Shown here: piece after piece, positions 1 through 10,400 of the stretch | Numbering within the stretch: the first letter of the stretch is position 1 | How the letters are laid out: each line of letters begins with the position of its first letter | Assembly (NCBI GenBank): GCA_900708905.1 | Contig: CAADRB010000020.1 | Location: 159,847-223,846 of the forward strand | Origin: Hymenolepis diminuta | Lineage: Eukaryota; Platyhelminthes; Cestoda; Cyclophyllidea; Hymenolepididae | DNA: 64,000 bases | Direction: 5' to 3' | Notes under the pieces: model-generated | What the model was told of the DNA's origin: nothing | Databases searched by the model: none | The model's input: the letters and a program-made list of their open reading frames with translations, nothing else | Translations under genes and position numbers: made by a program

Positions 1-629
1 AGTGCCGCTACTATTTTCAACTCAGTGAAATAAAGCTCAGTAAAATATAACAATGAAATTTAATTAAGTTAAATAGGTTTTGTCAGTATTTAAATTTTGC
101 CACTCCTATTTGTACGCATTTGCAACTTGTGAATAAGTCTGCCAAACCGCTTACCATATATAGCCTCCTTTTATGCTTGTACTTTTTTCCAAACAATCAA
201 TAAATCACTTGAAAATTTTAATTTTAATAAAAATTCTTAAATAACTTAACACCGAAATGCTACAATTTGCGGTCTTTAGAGTTTATTTCTTCCTTGACAA
301 GTACGGAATATTTACCAGCACATATTGTCGTTTGGCAGAACTGTTTACCTTTATGAGCCTCCAAATCTTTCTAGTCCAAAGACTACATTTATACAATACT
401 GGTTTAGTTACTCTAAACCCCTTCTCAATGTCATACTGTAAGTTGAAGGGAGGATTTCCATTAAATATTAATTCAGTTATTTGTAATAATTTACAAGCTT
501 TTATATTGAGTAGGCATGTGGATTGAAATAAAAATGAACAGCTTCTTCATCTGCAATAATCAATTTTGGAAGTCCTTCTGAGGGCCTGAAGGAGAGGCTC
601 AGGCTCAGAAGACACTTATGTAGGTCAGA

Positions 630-935
630 GAAAAACTTGCAGAACTATTACCTGTCCCAGCTTTATGAACTCAAAGACAGAAAGGAGACAGAGATGGTGG
701 CATAACAGCCATATTAGATAAGAACATAGTAGCCTCATAATTAATAAGCTGACTAAGTAGCAAAGTAAAGCTCAAAATAAGAGTTAGGTAACGCGGGAAA
801 ATTGATAAACAGCTTAAAAACTGAAGGAAAAGACAAAAACAAAATGAATTAAAGGGAATAGAAAACTAGGTTAAGTCGATGAGCAAACGTGGGTTAAGCT
901 CAAGGACACTACAAAGGTATGAAGGCCATTTGAGT
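630..935 (+). repeat. Local direct repeat, copy 1
   Basis: This block resembles 1385-1740 in the same order and orientation. Shared anchors include AGGAGACAGAGATGGTGGCA against GGGAGACAGGGATGATGGCA and TTGATAAACAGCTT against TTGATAAGCAGCTT. A third is TGAGCAAA followed by a TTAAGCTC/TTAAACTT pair and GGACA. Indels separate the anchors. The family is unknown and no coding potential is seen. Confidence 0.55.
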
Positions 936-1384
936 TATGAAGTTTGTTAAATTTTCTTGAAACAAAGACAGGATATTTAAGGGCAATTATGGAGGAGTCC
1001 AAATTAGCACGAGAAACAATCCAAATAAACTCCATCTCAATATGGATTAAGTGGTTCACTTTTTCCAATTCTACTTCCCATTAAAGACAATGAAGAAATA
1101 ACCTATAGGATTATCAAATCCGGAGCAATTAGAAAAATGATATCATTATTAAAAGCATTGAGTTCCTTGGGTGTTTATTCTCGACCGTTCTTCATAGTTT
1201 ATCCGCTTATTATAATAGAGCTTCTCTTTCGAAAGTTCATTTAGTCTTTGGCGCCTTTATCTGACGTCCGTAAAATCTCGAATCCGATATTATTCCGGCA
1301 TTGTGAAGACAGCCAAAAAGAAAGTCTTTCTAAAACTGGATGTAATGCGCTGAGATGAAACCACAATTAACTAATCGCCAAAGT

Positions 1385-1740
1385 GGAAGAATGAAAACTT
1401 GCTGAGCTGTTGCCTTTCCAGTTTTGCAAACTATCCTAAACAAGACAGGAGGGAGACAGGGATGATGGCAGAACTTTTTACTAAGGGAGAACCCGGAAAA
1501 GGTTTCACCTTCGTAAATAGTTAATTTAAAGTGGCTAGGCAGAATAGAACTCAATATGCCAGAGTAAAAGAACTGGAGACAAGTTGATAAGCAGCTTGGA
1601 GGAAGAGGGCTGAGTAATAGGTAGACAAAGTGAAGCTCAGTATGCGCGATTGAGAGAAAACGAGGGCAGAGTGTTGAGCAAAATAAAGCGGCAGTTAAAC
1701 TTGTGCGTGGACAAGGTCACAACAATTCTACAAATCATCG
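1385..1740 (+). repeat. Local direct repeat, copy 2
   Basis: Diverged second copy of the block at 630-935, about 750 bases downstream. It is longer because of an inserted segment around 1600-1660 that repeats a GTGAAGCTCA-type phrase once more. It could be an old tandem duplication or two insertions of one repeat. Confidence 0.55.
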
Positions 1741-2739
1741 AGTTACTACAAGATGAGTATCAAAATGTTAGACAAAAATGTTTTGGACAGTGAAATATCT
1801 GTTAGCTCTGCTATATTCCTATGAATGCCCAATTAGAAGTATTCTTGAGCATTCACATGGAAATAAAATTCAGAATCCAAGGGTTTGGAAGGAATTTAAC
1901 TTTTAAGTAAAAGCCTTATTTAATTACTCTGCTAAGGGAACAATTTATTCATGCATGAAGTACGTTCTCCTGATCTAGTGCAAGCAAATATTTGTATGGG
2001 TTGACTGGCTATAGTTGCAGCCATTATATGTCCTAGATCATTAAGGTCAAACTGTGTGGATGAGTTTTCAGTTCATTCGGGTGCTTGATATCTGAGATCG
2101 TTAGTAATGAGTTCATGATTACATTATTAAGGCAAAGCATCATTCATAGTTTTCGTCATCTGGTATTAGGTTTCGATGAGAAATTAATTGAGAACGATTT
2201 CGCCTTTCTACAGGTCACTACAGGCGTTTTAATCAGTCCACTTTGTTCTTGCGGTACTTCATTGTAAATATAAGCTAATTAATAGGTTGTTTAGATGATA
2301 TTGCTCGGTGTCCACTAAAATCACATTATGGATCCAGCTGTCTGAACGCGGAAGAAAGAATGGAGTGAACCCATAGCTAAAAAGATGGATTTCTATTAAA
2401 GGACTGTATTTGTTTATACAGAATTGGATCAATAAAAATATTTGTCTGGAATAATTGCAATAATGTTGAGATTGCGTTACCAGATTTGGTCGAGGAAAAT
2501 CAACGGGAGATGAACAAGTGTATGAGACACGAAGTCTGTGGATTCTGTTCAGGTCCGCAAAAATATTTTTTATAGCCTCATTTGCATCCTAAAATAGCTC
2601 AAAAATACCACGACAAGTACACGATTAACCAGCTTCCCACGACAACTACCGTCGCTATAAACCTAGACCAAAACACCTCAAATCGATCGGTCTCTTGGCT
2701 ACCTTTCGTATCGACACCAAACAAAGTCGAAAATATCTG

Positions 2740-3300
2740 AACCTACAGATGGGGATTGGGTTCGTCTACAACTAAACACCGCTTCAGATATCGTAATCTT
2801 GAAAAAACTCAAGAGCATATTGAGCTTTCCATAAGTGGAACGAGTCTCTCATCTGCAATCAGTGTCTGTCAAACTGAAAGGGAAGTTAAACTGTGATGTC
2901 ACTTACACTACCATTAGTGTAAGACAATAGCTTACGTAGCAGGCTCTCAACTCGACTGGCTAGGTTATCTTGATTTTTTGGATCTGCTCATTTGTAATCA
3001 TGGGCACTCTGCTACATCCACCACTTCATTCACAGCTGAGATGCTGGTTCAGCGTTTCCCCGAGGTATTTCATAAGGGATTTGGTCTATGTAATTATAGT
3101 AAAGTAACATTACACAGCCAGTTTTTTACCCTAGCGATTATTTCCATTAGCAGCCCTAACTAGGGTGGGCGAAGAGCTTGAGGGTTTGGAATAACGAGGC
3201 GTTTTGAAACCAGTTCCTTGCTCAACATGGGCTGCACCTGTTGCTGTTGTTGTACAGCAATATTCCCTTCGGATTCCTAACTAATGGGAAGGCGAAACAA
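2740..3300 (+). pseudogene. Ty3/gypsy-type retrotransposon pol relic (protease to start of reverse transcriptase)
   Basis: Broken frames read in the order expected for a gypsy-like pol gene. VRLQLNTASDIVIL at about 2760-2795 matches the aspartic protease active-site strand, with the catalytic Asp replaced by Asn (AAC at 2775-2777). VKLKGKLNCDVTY and LDWLGYLDFLDLL follow. EMLVQRFPEVFHKGFGLC from 3038 and, in another frame, GVLKPVPCSTWAAPV (about 3199-3243) match the region leading into reverse transcriptase. Several stops and at least one frameshift make it dead. A hairpin at 2902-2923 interrupts the protease part. A weak integrase-like phrase (RRFGVPESII) near 3728-3760 may be a further remnant. 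The relic at 63558-64000 appears to be the same lineage. Confidence 0.75.
2902..2923. repeat. Perfect short hairpin (9-bp stem, 4-base loop)
   Basis: CTTACACTA, loop CCAT, TAGTGTAAG. It lies inside the gypsy protease relic. No poly-T tract or other sign of function is seen, so it may be fortuitous. Confidence 0.6.
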
Positions 3301-6139
3301 TGCTTTGTAGTGCACATGAGGTGTAATATCGATTGGAGGACATTGTTATCCATGATCAAATGAAAGTCCGAAAAGAGCAGAAATATGAATTAGCACGTGG
3401 ATCCTTCGGGAATAATACAGCTCCATACATCCAACTTCTGTAGCCTGAAACGCATTCAACATCCAAAGACCAAGTTCTAGAGCAATCTGTGATCTCCGAT
3501 CATAACAATCTCAGACCCACCTTCGTAAAAATGTCGTTTAATTTGCTCCATGTTCTACTTTCTTTTTGTTGATCCTTATAACCCGTGGTTACTATCCTCA
3601 GTGATTGCCCTGATTCTAGCTATCCATGCAAACCCAGAAAGTGAAGACGATGTGTGATGATTGATTGGGATAAGGAATTTGATCATCTCGAGGTCATATA
3701 GAACTTGAACATGAGGATGACTGTCAAAAGGCGTTTTGGAGTACCTGAATCAATCATCATGGAGAACCTTTCAACTTGATTACTGATGATAGACAGGCTG
3801 TTGAACACTGGCCTGTGTTCACATCAACATAAATTAGGTGAACCGCATACTCGCATTCAATCCATTCGATTTTGGTATTTCATTCAGTTTTGCGTCTTAT
3901 TCAAATAAAATAGTTGACTAAGCCTTTAGTTACCATCTTACATTTTGCTTTCCTTAAGTGCTATTAAATTTACAGTCTCGCGCATTAAGTTCCATCTATT
4001 CAAATTCTAGCAGCTTAGCACCGATAGGATTCAAACCCATAATCATGAACCACTTCAGAGAACTATAATTAAATTCTACATCTGATGGCGTAACCCGAGA
4101 GTATTAGAGTGGGAAAAGTAACAAAACAAGAAAGTAAAAGAGTAGAATAAAGATCAAAATTTTTCTTTGCATTCGACAAGTCGTCGCCTAATAGTATTGC
4201 AATAGAGATAACGTAATCTTTAGTAAATTTCTCATGAGTATTAATACTCCGAAGAGAAAGTAGCTAAAACAGGATGCATAAGATTTTCTGTTTCGGAACA
4301 TGTTAGCCCAAATGTCGTTCTACAAGCAAACAACAAACGTTTTAATGGCACTACGAATGGATTTTTGAAGATCTGCTAAATTTTGTGTACCCAATCCTGT
4401 TTGAACTAGTGGATATGTTGACAGCAAGTATAGAGATTGGATGGGGTTTTGGGATTTCAGTTCTAAATTTAAACATGTGGTGATTTCATAATGTGATTTC
4501 AATTTGAGTTTTATTATAGATCTTGATTTTCCAAAAAAGATAGCACACTAGATACAATTGATTGGAAATCCATTAGATGAGCAATACTTTGAATTATATA
4601 GACAATGTCAAACGAAAGGAAATATTCCTTTGTTTCGAGAGCAAGGACTTCTATGTTTCGGCATTCTGACTCGAATGGTGTCCCATAATCTTATAGAAGT
4701 ATAGTCTCCCTTTCATTTTAAGTTAAAGAAACTCCCAAACCAAATTACTTCCCTGTCACAGCCCTTATTTCAAGCGTTTGTTCTTTAAATGATTATTCTA
4801 AACACTAGCGATATACCAAAGAACTTAACCGAATGAACTACACTATAAGAATCAAACCAATACTTCAAACAGATGTAGACTAAGCAAGATAAGTAGATGT
4901 CTAGTCGGAGAAAGCTACGAAATGACCCAATTGTAGGAATCCTTGCAAGCATCCTGTCACCACTGCAAAATCGATTTAATTTAAACAGAATAACTGTTAC
5001 TATCTGTTTAACAGATAATATGCATGCATATATGGGTAAAGTTTGGATGGATCATAGATGCACACAATGGTAGCGTTGCTATTGGTATCCACTGCCAAGT
5101 ACAATCACGCACGCCATATAGAGAGGTACGTTACCTTTTAGAGCCTCATTGATGACTAAGCAATTATATGTACTCAGTCTATGTCTTGTGATTAAAAACC
5201 CTGGGGGATCCGAGTTTTAAGCATGATTTCGATTCTTGTTAAAAAGATTTGATCAGGATTATTATATAAATAGTAAGTTATCCCGGAATTTTGTTATGAA
5301 AACATTGCTTAAACATTCCTCCTATTAGCTTTGCTGATTATTGCTCTTATAAATCCTTCAATCTCAAAGTGCTTCATATAATGTTAAAATTCTATGGGAA
5401 ATCTAAAAACACTGATCGGAACATTGAAAACATTGCTCCACGTTTGCTATGGCTTCCGTAGGATTAAAAGGTGACGAAATTACATAACTGAACACTCATA
5501 CCCACAGTAAGGGATGCTGGCATGGTTATTGGGAAGAGAAAATATCTGGGGTCGATAAATACGATGCAACATGAACGCCGTTTGCAGCCGGAAGAATCAA
5601 AAGATTACCATTGAGAAATGCTACTTAGACTGATTTGTCCCCCAGCCAGTTCCTCAAAAATAATAATTAGCTAATCTTAGAGATATTATTATTCTAAGTT
5701 TTTGATCATATAAGTGAAAATAAGTTAACCACTTGAATTTTATCGATTTTAATTGCCAATTTTAACGCGTACATGCACACGAAAGGTTCTTCATATACTT
5801 GCATAGAATGATAAACTTACACGTCATTTGCTTCACCTTTACGAGCCTCTTCAGCCAAAGTATGAATTTTGAAAGAAAATAATTTAATGCTTTTCTAAGG
5901 TTTTGATTGCTATTATCCTTTGACTTAAATTTTAGCTGCCGATATAAATGAATATCTATAGTAATATTGTTGCATACCTCAACCAAATTTCATTATAAAT
6001 CACGGTATTTAACTATAAATAGTAATTAAATTATTAAGCTTCACAACTAGCTTAAATATTTATTCAGTCTGCATTAATTTGCATTAAAAGTCCATAGCAA
6101 ATTTCATTAAGTCCCTGATCGCTAACATTTGAAGTTCAC
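3301..6139. other. Non-coding stretch downstream of the gypsy relic
   Basis: No gene was recognised. It contains a possible integrase scrap near 3728-3760 and exon-end-like motifs on the minus strand at 5147-5131 and 5849-5833. Near the second motif a 58-base candidate exon could run from an acceptor CCTTAG to GTGAAG, encoding HTLAEEARK at its end. A GGTTTGAATCC phrase (minus strand, about 4039-4029) resembles a tRNA B box but no tRNA fold was found. Confidence 0.4.
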
Positions 6140-6272
6140 CTTTAGTAGCCTCATAAAAATTACACATGTTTGGAAAGCCAAAGCAACGAAGAGCAGAAAT
6201 CGCCCTATCCTGATCTGACTTCGCAAACGTCATACACACCAAATTTCGAAATTTTTCTCTTGAACTTTTCGA
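6140..6272 (-). CDS. Candidate exon of an unrecognised gene
   Basis: A 133-base open segment on the minus strand is preceded by a good acceptor (TTGTCTTCTCAG) and followed by a donor-like GTGAAC. In phase 0 it encodes 44 residues, ending FYEATK with one base carried over. The peptide is mixed polar and hydrophobic (REKFRNLVCMTFAKSDQDRA near its start) and I recognise no family. Similar exon ends, E-A-x-K then GTRA, occur on the same strand at 5849-5833, 5147-5131, 361-345 and more loosely 167-151. The frame also stays open for 18 codons past the proposed donor, so splicing is not required. Real coding status is uncertain. Confidence 0.25.
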
Positions 6273-7213
6273 CTGAGAAGACAAATTTAATGATCGAGAA
6301 TGGAAATAAAATTTTTATTTGAGTTTGTGATCGATCTTGATTGTTGTATAGCTTGGTCGCTAGGCCTCTACAGCAATAGTAACCGGGTTTCTACCATCTC
6401 GACTAGTTTCGACAGCGTCCTAGTTATTCCATTCGAATTTCTACATTAAAACGGTTTTTGTGCCTCTTTAGACAGAAAAACAACCGAACATTTAGATTGT
6501 TATAAGATAGGCCCAAATATCTTCCGTAATCCAATGACAAAAGCTGGCAGCTGTAGACGAGCTTCTGTCTACATACGTTCTAAGCATCTCATATTCTGAT
6601 AAAAATCTATACTTTTACTATGGATGAATAATCAATCCTCGGAAGGGAAAATCAATTTGAATTTCGAAAAGCCAACAACCACATATCATCAGTTACTTGT
6701 GGTTTAACATTCCCTCCCCTAATTCCATTTTCGGTGATTCTCTTAAACGTCACGACTTAGCCAAAGTCTGATTATGCGCATGCGATGTGTATGTGCGTGG
6801 GGGTGAACCAACCAATCACCACGCAGCACGTGAATAAGCAAACACAAAAAATCGATAACCTCGCTGCAACGCAGTAAAGCCGAGAGAAACGTAGAGAGCT
6901 ATAGCTAGAGATAAAAAAACTACGCTATGAAACATCATCCAAATCATTGAAATTAAACCCAGTTGTCCACCGACTCTTACTAATCAATACCAACCAGATT
7001 ATCATTCTTACAGTAATTAAATAAAACGCCTAGAAAACTGTCCAAATTAGAGCTAAGGAACACAGATATCGACGACATTAAGCTCAATTGTCCATTTTAT
7101 CTACATAATCAATACCTAACACAATTATTCCTCTGACTGTAATCAAACAAGGGTGTAATTAATAGACATAAAATGGTGGCAGAAAAAGTGCTGATATCCT
7201 GCAAAAACACACG
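6273..7213. other. Intergenic region beyond the MTA 3' end
   Basis: Apart from the promoter-like cluster at 6775-6857 there is nothing recognisable. 7140-7400 is rich in purine tracts (GAGAGGGAAAACAACAAGGG near 7330) and belongs mostly to the probable MTA 3' UTR. Confidence 0.4.
6775..6857. promoter_or_regulatory. Promoter-like cluster: NRF1-like palindrome, CCAAT box, E-box, ATCGATAA
   Basis: TGCGCATGCG (6775-6784) resembles an NRF1 site. CCAATCA follows at 6812-6818, CACGTG at 6827-6832 and ATCGATAA near 6850. The same motif vocabulary appears at 14360-14415 upstream of MTA. The cluster lies about 650 bases beyond the MTA stop codon, so it is not obviously the MTA promoter. It could drive an unrecognised gene, for example one reading leftward through the exon-like segment at 6272-6140. 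Confidence 0.35.
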
Positions 7214-7219
7214 TTTATT
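7214..7219 (-). terminator. Probable polyadenylation signal of the MTA gene
   Basis: AATAAA on the minus strand, about 210 bases beyond the MTA stop codon. It lies in the loop of a short inverted repeat: CACACG at 7208-7213 pairs with CGTGTG at 7224-7229 around a 10-base loop. The intervening 3' UTR is purine/pyrimidine-skewed and shows no open frame. The signal is inferred from motif and position only. Confidence 0.5.
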
Positions 7220-7428
7220 TTATCGTGTGAGGAAGGGGAACAAAGAGATAGAGAAGTAGTAGTAAGTCGTGGAAAGTTAAAGCTGATACATTCACACAGG
7301 CATTACACAAAAAGAGCTATGGTATTTAAAAAGAGAGGGAAAACAACAAGGGGAAGGGGAGGGAGGAATAGACCATATACAGAGGGAATTAGAGGAAGAA
7401 TGATTCAAAGTGAGGGTGATTGAACTGC

Positions 7429-10400
7429 CTAGTTCGCAGCCGGTACATGTCCATTGCTGCTACCGTTGTTTTCGGATGCTTCCAAGCGTGCTCGCTTTTC
7501 CATCGGTGGTTCAATTCCGTTTACACTGTCTCCATTTGTCGACTCCTTTTGACGCTTGCTAGGGAGAAAAAAATCTTCACTCTGACCCAGTCGTTGTTGA
7601 AGTTTCTTGATCACCGCCGCAATGGGACGATTTGGGAGTTTTCGATTTAGCACCGCTCGGGGATCTCGTAAAGCTGGAATTCTGGACTTGGCTAGAAAAA
7701 ATGACACCAGAAATGAGCGAGTATAGCTTCGACAAACAAGACGGAGCAGAGGAAGACAAACTAACCGAGAGTTTTGAGACGAACAAGAAGATCATCATAA
7801 GGAATGACCGGGTCCTTGGGTGACCTTTGCTGAGCAGTTAAATTGGCCAAATCTGAAGGTCGACGTGCGAGAACAGACGGACGAAGTAGGAGAGGACAGA
7901 GGGTACGAATAATTCTAATTGCTTGAGACGTATGAATACCCTGGGTACCTGCGCCATGCTGGTAAAGCCCAGTGGCTGCGGAGAGCGTAACTGGTAAACT
8001 AGCTTGAACTTCTGAAGCTGACAGGTTATGGATCTATGTAAAAGCACAAAAAGATGGATAGTTAAATAGATCCACGGTATAGACAGATTTATACAAGGCA
8101 TCGTAACACACTAACATATCAAACGTGAAACGGCTTACGAACACGGAGTTTGAATTATTTCCCGAACATCGTGTAGTACAAGAATTGAATAGTATAAGCA
8201 TTTGATGACAAGTTAATTAAACTAGCCAGGTTAACATGAGTAGCAGTTACAGTTAAGATTTCAGCAGACAACGCATCAACGGTATAGCAAAAACGTGCTT
8301 CACCGTTACCTCAGATAGCAGACTTCAGACTCATTAGTATGCACCTAGAGATCAAGTGTACACAGGTCAACATAGATAAAGTTAAATTTCAATTTATAAG
8401 ACTTAAGAATGCCTTTTAATCAGACACACCTTGGAGAAGGTAGTAGCGTAATGGAGTCTCCCTGGTGAGACTCGAGTCCTGTTACTCAGCCTAACTAAAC
8501 CATTATGATTGGACAATCTGTTCACTTAGACCTCTGATTTTACAGACCAGTACATTAATCGCTATGTCGCTTTAGACTGAAACACGATTAGAAGATATAG
8601 ACGCGACTTCGGACGTCCAGTGACAAACTAAATACATTAATAATGAGAAGTAGGCGAGAAGGACACGAGCTTCTCTATTAGACTTTAGAGTGCCCTAATT
8701 TTTATTCTTATACAAGTCCGTTTGTTTGCTCTATTGCCCTATTACTATATTTCAAATTACTAATCTCTTCATTTTCTTTTTAACCGGTTAAAATTACGCA
8801 AATTTTTTGCAAAAACCCTTAGGTTTCTTACACCCATTACCCCGCCAATAGCTCGAACTTAGACCAAAACTTCCTAATTACATTCTCCTCACTCTCTAAA
8901 AATGATACTGGAATTAAATGTTCTTTCTATCAAAGTCACAATATTTCTCTAGTTCATATACCTGAGAAAGATGGGTAGCAAGATTGTCTTTGCTGCGGAA
9001 CTCCTTAGTACAGTTTGGTTGTGTACACCGAAAAACAGACGATCCCAAACTGGCCTCCGAGTAGGGGTGATGTGAGGGGGCCTTTTGATGACCCACTCCG
9101 CATGAATCAGCTGGAACCGGCGTTGAGGCATTAGAAGACGCTACGGAATTCGCTCCCGCTGCCGCTGCAGATTTCCTAGCTTCAAGCCGATCTAAAAGAG
9201 AGTTAGAGACAGGAACACAAGGAGACTACACAACTATACGCCTACTAAATAACAAAAGAATATGCAATTTCGAGCGCAAGCATGCAAGACATAGGGTGAG
9301 GACAGGCAATGAACAGTAAGAGCAGACACAAAAGTCGAGCAGCAGCAAGATTAACTAACACACGAAAACGACAAATCACCTTGGACGCGTTGTTCAGGGG
9401 ATGGACGTGAGTTTACGGAAAGAGCACCTTTTGGGGGTTAGAGAGGAATGAAAGAGGAATACACGAATGAGAATGAGAACAAAATGCAAATTGATGAGAG
9501 GGGAGAGTAGAAACCAACACACAAACGTAAGAAAGCACAAGTGAAGGAAGTGTGAGGAAACATACCTCGCTTATCGGGGTTTTTGAGACCTCCATATTTC
9601 TTCCAATACATCCAACAACCAGAACAAAGACGACACATCAGTGTGGGTGGACCCCAGGCGTACCATTGGGTAGATGAACCAACTGTAAATGAGCAAACAA
9701 TTCAATAGGCTACATATATGGTCTGTTAATCATTACTCGTACAACTCCTCGTCAAAACCAACTGAAACGCTCTGTACCCCGAATGACAATAAAATAAAAT
9801 CTTCAACACTAATGCACTTCCATTACTTTTCATTAAAATTAGGAGAATACAAGACCACGTAGAGTTGGTTTATCAATCATGATTCCCACAAATACATCAA
9901 ACTGCGATAGACACTATTACATAGTCCTATAAGCTTGTGCACTTCCAGTTGTACGATTTCAACGAATTACAGCTGATTTGTGAGAAACGTGATCACGAAA
10001 GTTTACTTCAAGGTAAACCACTGTTCTTAAAATAAACCTACATATAAATATAGCATTCTACTCAAGTGTTCTTAAAACTAAGTTGAACAAATTTCAAAAA
10101 GAATGTTTTAAGGATTTGCACTTTCGGAATTGAAATCTCCGAATTTAATTGATAGAGTAGTGGCTGTTTTACATGTCTACTTAGCCGGCATAAAAACAAA
10201 TAAATACACTAGCGCACTCCTAAAAAGGCCTATTTAGACTTAAAGTCAGCTGACTTAAGAATTTCATTGGAATCAGGCAATTATGCATTTTTGCAATTTA
10301 GTTTTCTAGATTTCGTTCAAGCAAAATATCTATAGGTAGTATTGGATTGCAGACGCTACCAATAATTGAGGTTATTATGAGATTATCAGATAAGTGCTAT

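Larger units (their letters stand above)
1..2739. other. Non-coding stretch with a local direct duplication and exon-end-like motifs
   Basis: No gene was recognised. It holds motif copies at 167-151 and 361-345 (minus strand) and the duplicated block described separately at 630-935 and 1385-1740. Open frames here are short and resemble nothing I know. The part from 1745 to 2739 shows no structure I can name. Confidence 0.5.

Noticed and set aside
4029..4039. GGTTTGAATCC on the minus strand, resembling a tRNA B box
   Set aside because: No acceptor stem, D arm or anticodon arm could be formed around it. At most it is a SINE scrap.
7420..7823. Plus-strand open frames of 76 and 63 codons
   Set aside because: They are antisense shadows of the last two MTA exons, whose minus-strand frames have family matches and proper splice sites.
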